In this document: piece after piece, positions 1 through 12,400 of the stretch | Position numbering within the stretch: position 1 is the first letter of the stretch | How the letters are laid out: each line of letters begins with the position of its first letter | From: Liolophura sinensis | Taxonomy: Eukaryota > Mollusca > Polyplacophora > Chitonida > Chitonidae | Assembly (NCBI RefSeq): GCF_032854445.1 | Contig: NC_088295.1 | Coordinates: 43,389,385 to 43,453,384 of the forward strand | Length of the DNA stretch: 64,000 bases | Direction of reading: 5' to 3' | Program-made: the position numbers and the translations under genes | The notes under the pieces: generated by a model | Databases searched by the model: none | What the model was told of the DNA's origin: nothing | The model's input: the letters and a program-made list of their open reading frames with translations, nothing else

Positions 1-3000
1 TTGTTACACGAAATGTTTATATGCTGAATCGAAGGTACTTTCGAATCGAACGTGTGACTACATATAAGAGACTCTTCTCTAATTGGGACTCTAAGACACA
101 CTCCAATGCATATTAAGAAAAGATTTTGCTCGCTGTGTGTGAAGTGCTTTAGACCACTGTTCTGTTGAGTTTACCTCGAAAGGCTTTAGTTGGAAATTAT
201 GTTTTATCACGAATACCAAAATCTACAAACGCTGGTGGAAATCTTGTTGTTAGCAAACATGCAGTGATCAAATATTTCTCTCAGAGATGTTAATCTCTTG
301 TTCGCTATTTCCACTGGACCTATACACCAGTATATAAGTCGAAGGTTCGTATTAAGTGCATTCTGTAGAACACTATACTGGAGTTCAAGATGTTAAAAGC
401 CGTTTTATGATATTCTGAATGTAAATAATTAGGTCACCTGGCGTGCTAGATGCTCTATGGATCTATCAGGTCAGATCCATTTCTCCTTTGATAATGTATG
501 TATTGATGAACCGTTAATTAAAAGAATATCTATCTGTAGCTATTTTTCCTTCAAAGACTTTTACAAAGGCTCTAACGGCTCAAGAATATCGTACAAGAAA
601 AAGCATGCTGCTTCAGGATCCCTTGTTATCTTATCTAGGTCAAGCACCAGTTAGGAGGTTCTATACATACTCATACTTTCACATCTTTTTAAGATAATTG
701 TTTGCACATCAGGTGCATGGGAAAAACAAAACCGGGCTCTTCTACAAAATGACTGCACTATCTCACAGACAATTTGAACAATCTCCCTCTCAGCTACACG
801 TATAAACTGTACAGGTACACACATATCAAATTCCTCTGTCCTTTAGCAAGTCGCCTTACAGGTCAAACTTCAATGAACCCACACAGACTCTTCCTGAAAC
901 ATAATTACCCTTCTGGCTGTGGGTGTTTAGGGACAATATTTCTTATATGTGTAAGAAGAGACAGTGCGGTGACAGGACAGCGATGTGGGGGTAATAGCTA
1001 GAAACCCGCAGTCTCCGTCACGCACTAGTGAAGAGTGGAAACTTGCAAAGTTGTGAAGTTCAAGGACTTGGCATGGTCGGTTTGTTTTTGACTGACGGGT
1101 TGATTGATCATGGTGGTCTACAACACAGAATAAATAAAGCACTTCTATTCATACAGCTTTGACTTGCTGAGTAAAATTATCCATGTTGCGCAATGGCTTT
1201 GGATTTCGAGCATTTACGAACAGCCAGTACGCAAGTCTTATCCTGGAAGAAACAGTTTCGTCTTTGTATTAAATAATTATTGTTTGGGAACTATATGGGT
1301 AGATAAATTCTCTATCCATAATAATATTTTATTATATAAATGAATGCAGATAGAGTCTTGGGCCAAATACGATTGCCACCGGAGCTGAAAAAAATTTCAG
1401 GCACAAAAAAAAAATGAAATTAGAAAGGAGAATTCAACCAGGTGTTGTGTGAACGTTGTCGAGCGATGCCCCTCACAGCACTTCGCATATTTACATCAGT
1501 CGTATTGCATGTGACAGTAAACCTCACTGAGCTCTGGGGACACGGCCCCGGGCGACCTGAGAGGAAGAAAAAATCAGGTATGATGTAAATGACAAGGAGC
1601 TGTGAACAATGCTGTAGGGTTTGATGATGTGCCCGGTCGGTTTACCCGAGGTCCCAGTTGTGACGGCTCAAGGCGCGGACTGTTTGGCCAGGTTCAGCTA
1701 CTCTCTTCCGGCCTCAGCAGCGACAAACAGACCTCGGATAGAATTTCTCCATGTAAAAGGCCTTGCTTGTTTTTCATTTCCGATGCAAGAATTGTAGCCT
1801 TTCCATTATAAATTTTTTGATGGCATTAATTCTCATCCCTTGCCTCTGTGGAACAGGCTTTGTCTTTGTCTTCGACATCTGGGAGGAGATTTTCTCAGAT
1901 TAGCTTGACCTGCCGACTGGATCATGCTCAACCCGCCAAATGTTTCAGTGACATGGACACCGACAATAACCGCATGCTGACTTGTCCGTAACAACACAGA
2001 CGTTTGTTTTTGTTACATTTTCATTACGACTGTTTGTGTTTGATCGCCATCAGTTGATCAAAAGTTTTTAAATTTTAAAAGTAATACTAATGCGATTATT
2101 GTATATTAGTTTTGCGTTCTTATTGTTCCTCGTTCAGCTGTTGATCACATCCATACGTGCGCATTCCATTTGTTTGGTTACCTTAGTGGTATAGCCATGA
2201 TTGATTGATCGATTGATTGATTGATTATGTTTATGATTATGTCCCACGATCAAATATTCCAACGTCAGAATAAATCTTCAAGTGCGCTTGTGAGAGTTAA
2301 AAAGAAATTGAAAGGCAAAATTCCTATCTAAAATAAACAACAATAAATAATACAACAAAGCTGGTCGCCTTCATATACGGGTAAAATGGCACCCGCTTGT
2401 AGTTCAGATATGAATTGTCGCTGTAAAAGATAAATATACTGACCCCTTCTGATATTAAGACAAACTAAACTTCTTCTGCCGTATTCGTATACAGGAAGTG
2501 AAAATATTGAATCTGTTTATAAATAACAAAAGACTGCATGCAGTAAATTGTATTAATTCTTAGTATAATATTAGTTTTCAATATTGAATCATCCGGGATT
2601 TTTTTTCTCTTCATTTTTTGAAGTGCCATTCGCCTAATGCGTGGTTCGCCTATGTTTTTCAGCCAAAACCAGTGAGTTTAAGTATACCAGTGGTCGAACT
2701 TGAAAAAAAACATGCACGATGGATCAGTCAAGCAGAAGTTAAATCAAAAAATCAAGTGCATATGTAAGCGGACTGATAGTCGTTTACTGCAGATCATGAC
2801 AAGGTTTCTGAGATAAATGCCAGGTTGATGTGTTTGTACAAGCATTCACAATACATATAGGCTCACGTGACACGTTTGGCTTCCGCAACGCGGGGAAATA
2901 TTTATTTGATGTAGAATCTCTCAGATGTAATTAATTTGATATTTGCATTACATTTGACAGCGCTTGAAATGGCTTCAAGGTGAGCATTCTTATCACGAGA

Positions 3001-3200
3001 AATAGAAGCTGTTAAGTGCACGCGGATACCGTATCAGTTGAAAACCCCTTGAAGCAAATTGCTGACGTCGCTTACGTTCCGATTTCATAATGACTGTGTA
3101 CGTTGCCTTATACTGCAATTGCGGCCGTTTTCAGATCGAAGTAAAGTGAACTGCAAAGTCACAAGGGCTTTGCAAAGGCTTATCTAATATGACATCAATC
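1..3200. other. Intergenic, no gene seen
   Basis: I find no coding exon, RNA gene or complete mobile element here. Open frames are short, lack recognisable domains and are not flanked by convincing splice sites. A small GATT microsatellite sits at about 2198-2226. The rest is AT-rich unique-looking sequence. Confidence 0.5.
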
Positions 3201-3239
3201 CCGTAGGTGTCGTATAGTAGTGCCACAATAGACGTTCAT

Positions 3240-3735
3240 TCACAATTACATATACTGCAGAAGAAAGGTCAACGCGCGGTGAAGCTCTGGCGATCTTTAC
3301 CAGAGCCCGATCTCAGAGCTCAAACACAGCTCGGGCCCGATCGTTTACCCTTAAATCGCTGCTCATCGATTGGACGGGCCCGCCGCTGTTTGCCGGAGTA
3401 CCAGAGAGGCAGCCAGCAACCCACGAGGACACGCGTCACTCGTTACGAAGCTTCGCAGCCAGGTAAGCAGATCGCCTCGCTCACTCCGCGTTCGCACACC
3501 GCTACAGTGGGTTAGATCACAGGACAGCGACTCGAGAGCGGGTCAGGTATACAGGAAAGCTCTCAGCTCTTCAGGAAATGCCGAGTTTTTAGCCAGATTA
3601 CGCTGGGGGAAACGGAATAGATTTCGTGAAACAAGGAGCTTTGAGTTTATTACGTGACAACCAGTTGGATAATGACGATGTGTGTGCCGCTGTGGTAGAC
3701 GGTGTAACCGACGGGACTAGCTGATACTGACTCAG
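3240..3735 (+). promoter_or_regulatory. GC-richer block with two donor-like sites; possible non-coding first exon
   Basis: This block is visibly richer in G, C and CpG than its AT-rich surroundings. It contains two strong donor matches on the + strand, CAG|GTAAGC with the GT at 3463 and again at 3736. The frames through it start at non-ATG codons and show no domain. The simplest reading is an untranslated first exon and CpG-rich promoter, either of a distant upstream start for the gene at 19.4 kb or of a non-coding RNA. This is inference from base composition and donors only. Confidence 0.3.
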
Positions 3736-3739
3736 GTAA

Positions 3740-5745
3740 GCTAACGTTTTCTGCCAAACTCATAGACCGTGTATATCTATACATGTAGACTTAAAAGACA
3801 TTTAACAAATGCGGGTCATTATAACAGTCACTATTCGAAGATATCAAGATTTAAGCTTGGCTTTAACTTTTGATATAGCCTACGTTTGAACAACTGGTTG
3901 CCGGTCTGAGGCTAGTTGTTCACAGGTTTATTACGTCGTTGATCTGATATTAACTTTCTTATGGATTAGGATGAGACTAGTAATCAGACTTAATCTGATT
4001 TAATTTAAAACACCCTGAATATCTGTCCTCTTCATATTTCTTATTTTTGCACTTTGCTTAAATCAAGAGATTTAAGTTGAATGCTCATCGAAGGAAACAA
4101 ATGTTCTAAAAAAATTGATAAATGTTAAGAACAGACTGCGTTACATATGATGCTGCGTCTGCATGCCTTACGTGACGTTAAAGAGTCAAGCCCTCCAAGT
4201 ATACGCTGTTAAAAAAGCTTTGTGAAAACTAGCATTGACTTTAATTCTGGGGGATATGCAGTACACGACCGAATCCAAACGTCAATCCTGGCATTTATAT
4301 ATCACTCGTGAACCGTAAAGGTGCTTTCAATAATCGAGTTAATCATTGCATTTCTAAGACAACGCTGAACACAGGCCAGAAGCCTTTGGAAAGAGGGTAA
4401 CTTGAACAACTGTAACTGTTGCAGTCAATGAACTTGTCAACACATAGTTAACTCATTTTGGGCTTGTGACACATCCTGAGTATTCTGATTCCTATCATAT
4501 AATTTTGTACTGCACTGGCTGCCTCAGTGATCACATGGATACATTTGTGTTTAACTTTTGCGTCAATTTAGTCCACAAGATAGAACAGGGATGTGTGTGA
4601 TTTTTTTTCTTTTCATTTTAAAACACATTCAGGTATATGTGAACAACACCTTTAATTTAAATCAATACTGTGAGCAAACATACGTTATGAGCGCGGAATG
4701 TCCGTGAGTTAAAGTCAACAGTTTATATAGACCCGTGTTTACCGGGGAATAAGATATCAGTGCTTGGGGTACGGAATGGGCATTGACAATATTGACTTAT
4801 TACGTTATTTGACATATTGCTCACTCGTGTTGACCTAGCCCTGTTATGACATTTACTCATCAGAGCTAACACAGAGGAATATTTATACAATAAAGGGGCA
4901 GGTCAAATTGAGAGATGAGCCTAACCTATTCTATTCGTCTCCAGATATTATATCTGTTTGCGTGAAATCCGTATGGTCACATTGTTCTTCACTGAAAGCG
5001 CCGTCTCTCTTTATTTTCGCCGTTACACTATAAAAAGCCTACCTCCAGGAAACCCTTTACTATTCCAGCCCTTTATTAATCTGGAACTAGCTGTTATACA
5101 ACACAGTTTATCCTGTGGAAAACTGAATCTTCAACGTAAATCAATTAACTCCAAGATCGTTGACGAATAACACTCAGCAGATGAAAGTGAAGGTCCCGTT
5201 CAGCTGACACACTGGCGTGGATAGCATATAACCGTGCTCATCAACGCTGTGTGTTGCGACGGATATTTTCATCTGCTCCTTGGACAATGTATTTGTCTAA
5301 TAACAACTTTTGACACCCCAATTCAACCCCATTTCCACCCCATCTATTGTTGTATTCTTACAGATTTTGTGCCGAAGTAGGAAAATAATATTTATAGACT
5401 TTCATTGGATCGTGTAGAAGATTATAAATACTACATATTCCGTTTTAGCCCGTGTGTAGCATAGTTTAGATATGGCTGGATATACACGGAGATGTTATCT
5501 TACGAGGTTATAACTGCGTGTATCGCAGTAATATAAGAATTATCCCGTCCTGTGAATGTAGATAATCATGTATGATTTAGGCATATGTGCACTATGTGAA
5601 GATTATCCGACAGTTGATGCACAGATCAGCGTATCTCGAAATGAACAGATGTGCGCGGAGTGGATAATATCTAACTTCCGATGTACACAAGGTCCATCCC
5701 CCCTTTGGATGAAGAGTATCCAACTGCTGCTGTACATAAACAGTA
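3740..5745. other. Intergenic, nothing recognised
   Basis: AT-rich sequence with stop codons in all frames. No gene, repeat or mobile element could be supported. Confidence 0.5.
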
Positions 5746-5747
5746 TT

Positions 5748-6415
5748 CAGCAGTGAATGTGGATAAAGAGTATTCAACTGTGAATATGGATAAAGAGTGT
5801 TCAACTGTGAATATGGATAAAGAGTATCCAACGGTGGATGTCGGGTACAGCATCCAGCTTTGGATGTAGATAATTACTATCCAACGGTGGATGTCGGGTA
5901 CAGCGTCCAGCTTTGGATGTAGATAATTACTATCCAACGGTGGATGTCGGGTACAGCATCCAGCTTTGGATGTAGATAATTAATATCCAACGGTGGATGT
6001 CGAATACAGTATCCAGCTTTGGATGTAGATAATTACTATCCAACGGTGGATGTCGAGTACAGTATCCAGCTTTGGATGTAGATAATTACTATCCAACGGT
6101 GGATGTCGGGTACAGTATCCAGCTTTGGATGTAGATAATTAATATCCAACGGTGGATGTCGAGTACAGCATCCAGCTTTGGATGTAGATAATTACTATCC
6201 AACGGTGGATGTCGAGTACAGTATCCAGCTTTGGATGTAGATAACTACTATCCAACGGTGGATGTCGGGTACAGCATCCAGCTGTGGATGTAGATAATTA
6301 CTATCCAACGGTGGATGTCGGGTACAGCATCCAGCTTTGCACGTAGATAATTACTATCCAACGGTGGATGTCGGGTACAGTATCCAACTGTGGATGCAAA
6401 TCCAACCGTAAATGC
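5748..6415. repeat. Minisatellite: 27-bp units passing into 53-bp dimeric units
   Basis: The left edge has three 27-bp units (AACTGTGAATATGGATAAAG plus GAGTGTTC-like ends). From about 5825 the array changes to a 53-bp unit; successive GGTGGATGTC starts at 5833, 5886 and 5939 fix the period. Each 53-bp unit is itself two diverged halves of 26 and 27 bp, both beginning CCA(A/G)C and containing TGGATGT. About ten 53-bp units follow, decaying by about 6410 into loosely related sequence. 53 is not a multiple of three, so long frames across it have no coding meaning. Confidence 0.9.
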
Positions 6416-6419
6416 AGAA

Positions 6420-9400
6420 AAAGTATCTACGTGTGCATGTATAACTAAAGACCGCTCAAGTGTTACTGTAGATAAAAAGTATCCAAATGTGGATGTAGAT
6501 ATTGTTGCATGCAAATTGGTGGGCGGACGTAAGAGGTGTGATGATGCGTGCATGAATGGTTTAATCTGCGTGAGAGATACAAAATAATAACGGAGGGTGC
6601 GTGTGTACAAAGAGATCGTAAAGTGCGTGCGCGGATAAGCTATAGCTACATATGTAGTTGTATACCGGGAACACTGAATAAAGATATGGTTCACTTGGTA
6701 TGAATACATTAGCTGTAAATATTATTAGACTATGCAACGATGTACGTAAAGTAAATTTACATTGATGCATATCCTAACACTTCGTCCTTTTGATCTGCAT
6801 ATGCACATTGTTTGTGACACAGGTGTGTTTGTGGTAATTACAAATGATAAAACGCCATCTTGGATGTAGTGTTATGTATTGACATATAGGCTGCATATGA
6901 TACGATACCCCAGATTTCAATTTTTATTCAAAGTTTGGAGAATATTACCAATTTTAAGGATATCATATAATGTTCCATAAAACAGACACGCATTCTTCAC
7001 TTCTCCATTAGAGGGTGATAATCCAGTCGAGGCCTCACAATCTTTTCTCTACATCGTCGACCTTATCAGGCGGTTGTCAATGCTCTCTATGCGCAGAGTC
7101 AACGGACATGCGTAATGGGGAATGCGTAATATGACAGGATGTCGTGTCCATCGAGCGATGGCACGAAGGTATCAAGGCTGGCATCTCATATTATTCTGGG
7201 CTTTATCAATAGAATATTTATCTTTGGGGCTTTGAATGAAAAAAATAACTTTTAGTTGGCAAATTTAGAAATCGTGTTTACAAAGCTCTCCAGTCTGTAG
7301 CAAATTAGACCCTTGACCTTGACGGCATCAGGAGATTTCAAACATGTGACGAGTTTAATTCAAACACAATGACTGTTTTTCTTTTTTCGGCTTTTCAGCA
7401 GTATTTAAACTGGAATCGAACCCGGAAAGCAGAATTGAATAGTTTTGTACAAATACACTCAGTATACATGGTTCTTTCTCGTTTCAAAAATCATATCCTA
7501 GCGCTTCACGGCGCCGGTCAATTTTAATAAATTTCAAGATTTTTTTTCGTAAAAAATGTTTGATAAAGAGGAAACTTAACGGTGGCCTTGGGCTTATTCT
7601 GTGGTGTTTTAATAGTCATATGGTCTGTGGTAACATGGCTTTAAAGTTACTATGTAAATGTTTACAACCGCTGTGGCGAATAAGCAGGCAAACAGCTCCG
7701 GTTATGATGATAAATCTCTGATACGCTGACACGACCCCTGCACGTTGTACATCATATAAAGGTTATTCGCATTCGGGTTATTTATTGCCTCGTTGAGGAC
7801 ACACTTTTATCGCTAATGAACACAAGAAGGTATATCCAGGTATAGACGGCCACCCGCAGTGTGAACGATGGGCTGTCAAACGGCGCTAAAGCGGTTCAGT
7901 TAGCCAGGCATTCCATCAGTTCATATAATTACAAAGGGCACAGAGTGTCTCCCTGTCGTGTACCCCGGCGACTTGTAGGTATACAACCAGTTCAAAAAGA
8001 CAGGAAATACCGTATGGTTCAGACTGAATAGCCGATCTATACGCAACACCAGCACTGTAGAACTTATGAGGTCACCGATGGGTATTCTGTTCCCATTTCC
8101 CAGTTACCGGCAGCCTGTTATTTCAACCAGTAGGTTCAATATCAGGCCATTTGTGTGTATGTGTAAACATGTGCTTGATATAAATACATATACATGTGTC
8201 CAATATTTGTGTATAACGGGAAGAGTATTTAGCCTATATGTACACAGCGTCACATGTTTTGATTGTATATTGAGAGCGGTAGAGTGGGCACATATGACAT
8301 AGTACATAATTAATGATATAAAATTTAACATAGGGCAAATCTCACTGTCAACCACAGGTCACTTTTCATTGATACCACATCTTGTGATTTCTTTATTCGC
8401 GCGAACCTGTAGTACTTTCTTTTATTGACCAATGGCATCAGGTAAAGGGATGTACAGTAAGATTTAAATCCCGCAGATTTCCTTTTGTAGTTTATGTATA
8501 CGTGTTACTAAAGGACGAGTCATTTTCTAACATTGTACCGATAGCCTGCTAGCTCCTTTCATAGCTTTTATAGTGACATGAGACCAGTTGTTAATTTAAA
8601 AAAAAAAAGCTGAAATACGTCTCGTCTTTGTAGCTGTGTGAGTTGGTCCATGACGAATTTGTGTTTACTTCTCGTCTTTGAAAAGAAAATGTCACCAGAG
8701 TAGAAGTCACACCTCTGCGCTGAAATGTTGCCGAATCAGAAGAACAGAACATACTATTGTTTGTGTGTGCGACTTTGTTGTTAGCCTCATTATATGTATA
8801 TACGTCACGATAACTAATCATGATGCTTGACGAAGTTCTTGTTGTCCAGGTCATTAATCCCACAGAGCTTTGTTGATTGGTATATAGATGTGTCAAACAG
8901 GCTGATGTAGAGTGCTATAGGTACATGCACCGGTACTTACATATGTAAGTGTGCCAAACACAATTGCCCTTTAACGGCTCCATTCTATTTTGGCACATAT
9001 TGAAACAGCGTTGAACTTCTTAACTAAACATAGTCCGTCAAATCTGTCGACATGTGTATTTGTCACTTTAGCCTGCAAGGCACGAAGGTACACCAATATT
9101 GGTAGAGTATATACAGCCTATTTCTGGACTTTCTTACCCAGTCAGGTCGAGGCGCCGATAAACATCATAATCATTGATAAAAAGGGTCAATTAGACCGTT
9201 TGATCTGCATTATCATTCCACGTATAAGTAGCGTTTGTTCTGTTTGACCACCCAGCTGGAAATCATCGCCTTAACTGACGACATATCCGCACATAGACGG
9301 CTCTATTTTCAGATTTTTCAGTATTTCACCACACTTAATACAAAACTTATTTGCATACTGTTTTATTCATAGGCTTAATTAGGCGTTAGTCACCGTACAG

Positions 9401-9420
9401 TACAGTGGTGCTATCATCAA
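6420..9420. other. Intergenic, nothing recognised
   Basis: No supported gene or complete repeat. Short frames on both strands lack domains and splice context. Confidence 0.5.
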
Positions 9421-9422
9421 AG

Positions 9423-9423
9423 A

Positions 9424-9465
<42 letters not shown>

Positions 9466-9466
9466 C
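9423..9466. repeat. Compound microsatellite (CT)n(TA)n
   Basis: A run of CT dinucleotides passes directly into a run of TA dinucleotides. It is a simple repeat with no associated gene. Confidence 0.95.
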
Positions 9467-9469
9467 AGC

Positions 9470-12400
9470 TTGTACGTCTTAAATACTTAGTCATTTTAGT
9501 CTGATAAGCTGAACCTGGTGTTTGAAAAAAAAATGCACTCCGGTTCCCTGTTTGGGAAATTTGGCCTACCTTCCCCATACAGCTTACTGGTCATTGGATG
9601 CACCATTTAAGTGCTACAACATGGCCGCTTGTGATGTAGGTTACTGAAGAACAAAACACCGTCAAGCCTGTTTTCACTCAGCATTCAGTACCAACTGGGT
9701 CACTTGTTCGGTAAGTTCAGTATTGTTCAACTCCAATGTGTGCCAAACGCTATCGCAAATCCCAATAAATTACTGCGATTGGATTCGGCTCTCATATTTC
9801 CTTCGTCAATTTTCAAAAATTTTGTTACTGATTTACAAGATGAACGTAAACTACATGTATGCCATTACCTGCCTCTTACAGCGACTTTTTGCAAGCATGC
9901 GTGTAGATCTTTGTGGCTGTCACAAGTGTACAACAACAAGCATGACAAACCCGATATTCCCGTACTTGATGTAGGTACAAGTATGTGTTTTATTTTCCGA
10001 ACGTATTTTAAGCAAGACCTTTACGTTGTACCTGGATTATCATCATATTCTTTCAACAAAGTGTCATTCCTCTTTTTTTTAATCTATCTACAGAAGTGGT
10101 TTAAAACATTTTATTTTAGATCACTTGTACATGAAAAATGGTGTCATTTACATATATTTTGATGAAATGTGTCGATTTAAAATTGCATTTGAGGTATAGA
10201 CAACCGTTTTACATCTTGGTTGTTTACGTTATAACCTTGACGCATCTTGGTGTTTATGTTATAACCTTGACGCTGGGTGTTCAACTTGACTTTTACTTAC
10301 GAGGAGAACGCGATGTAATCAGAGGTCTAGTGTAGACAGCTAACACGCCTGACAACACTGTGAACACGAGGGTGTCAGGCCGGTACGGCATCTATGCTTT
10401 AGTTGCACAACCCCCAGTTCCTAACTTGTTACACCGTGTGCCGACTCCGTTGCATTGCCTGATATTTATCAAAATCCCTCCCCACTCCCCTCCTTCTCCA
10501 CGTGTTTTCACCTGAGGACTCCAGACAGGACTGGGGTCTCAGGGCTATATAGAATTACATTATCTTTGACTGTTACACGCATGAAATACGCCGATAAGGT
10601 GAGCAGTGGAGCCGAGTTACGCTGACGCTGCTCTGACTATATAGAAACGCCCAGACAATATACATGTGAATTTTGAAGGAGAGACTGGGTCGAATATTAA
10701 AACACTCCGATAGAAGATTGAATTAAGATGGGACGATTCTTCTTGACTATATTAATGGCCACCGGGTTGAATTAAGAAGGGACCCGGTTCACTAGCTAGA
10801 TGCCTATATGGTCGCACCGATTTAGGATGGTGTGGGTGGGGGGAGTAGATTGACACTGTGCCTGAGCTAAGTACTTAAGACTATGTTACATCTTCACGGA
10901 GAGAAATAGCCACATCGCATTAAATACATCCGGGATCAAATCATTCTGAATTACTCTCCTTACAGGATTATAATACAAGCTGCTGATAGAGATCATCTTC
11001 CCAGATGATCTTTATATGAGTAGGTGGGCAGATCTGTGTTAGAACACTGGTTACAATCATACTTATACCTTATTTGATCACATTTGTCCATTACTACATG
11101 GAGATATTATTTTCCTCTGTGTTAAGGAAACACTTTAAGTGGGGAATTCGATGGTCAAAGCCTTCAAAAAATCAATGTAACAGGTGTCAAACTTTACTAA
11201 TCACAATATGTCTAAATCGTCAGTCCAAATGGATCTTTTCGTGTGTATTTTTTTTTCTGGATTTATAGACTTTGTCACAAGTCAAAAATCTGTACGGAAT
11301 GTCTAAATATCGAGTGGGCGTTAAAATACTTCTATTTGGAGTGAAGCTAGGCTACTTCGTACTATGGCTAGACTTTACAGCGCTACCTATCCTGTTGACG
11401 AAAACGACACATGTGTCAGTCATGTTACTATCTGGCCGTGCGCGATATATTAGTAGTGGGAGATGTTATTTATTCTCATTTGTCTTTGACGTGCTGTTCC
11501 TACTCTGTACATGCTATTCGTGTATGCCATTAGACGGTAAGATGTTTGTGACGTCTAGAAGTATGTATAGAAGCATCCTATAATGAACGAAGTCATCATC
11601 TATACAACTGATGAACAGGACTCAGATCGTAGTGTAGGTTTGAACATCACCTGTTGTCTCTTCAGAAATTTTAAGGTACGTATAATATTGATTTTAGTAA
11701 TTGAAGATTTCTAAAGGTTGTTGAATTACGTAAAAATATTTTATTTACTTGAGTGTATAATTGGAATCATTTTGTAGAATTTTCTAGCCGACACTTGTGG
11801 AGCCACTGTCTTATAACACTGTGCAAAAATGTTTTTCGTTATACAATTCCACTTTACCAGATACTGTGCGTACATTTACTGAGAAAGATCCCTAAAAATG
11901 GTAAATGACCAACTTATATTTCATTTGTTTTGTAAAAACGTGGAAATGTAAATGTGTTGGTTGTTGCCGTTTTGCTCTGATCATTGTTGACCACTTACTC
12001 ATTAAGTATGGTTCTTTCAGTCAGTTGTCTGTATGGGCGCATAAAGCATATAGTGTAAGTAGCATTTGTCAGAAGTGTCACGCGTGCAAAGTAAGTCCGC
12101 GCTGGTATAGTTTCTTGACAACCAGCCGAGTTTCATAACTTTTGTGCGACCGTCTCCATTAACATCACATGTGAGACACGCCAAGGCGGGCTGATCCATT
12201 TATATAAAGGTTTCTTAATTTATGCAAACATTTTTTTTTCTTTAAAAAAGAGTTTAGTTCTGTGTTAACGTGAATAGACGGACGAAACATCTGGTCAAGA
12301 ATATGTTAACTGGCTGAATGCTCATTAGAATCTTAATCTTTGAGAATCTTGGCATCTGGGCATTAAATGTGAGAGGTACATAGGGATGAAAAATGGTGAT

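Noticed and set aside
3207-3657. Arg/Ser-rich frames in the GC-rich block
   Set aside because: Non-ATG starts, overlapping frames equally open, low-complexity composition that comes from GC content.
9704-10162. 152-codon frame on the + strand
   Set aside because: It starts at a non-ATG codon, has no recognisable domain and overlaps another open frame of equal quality.
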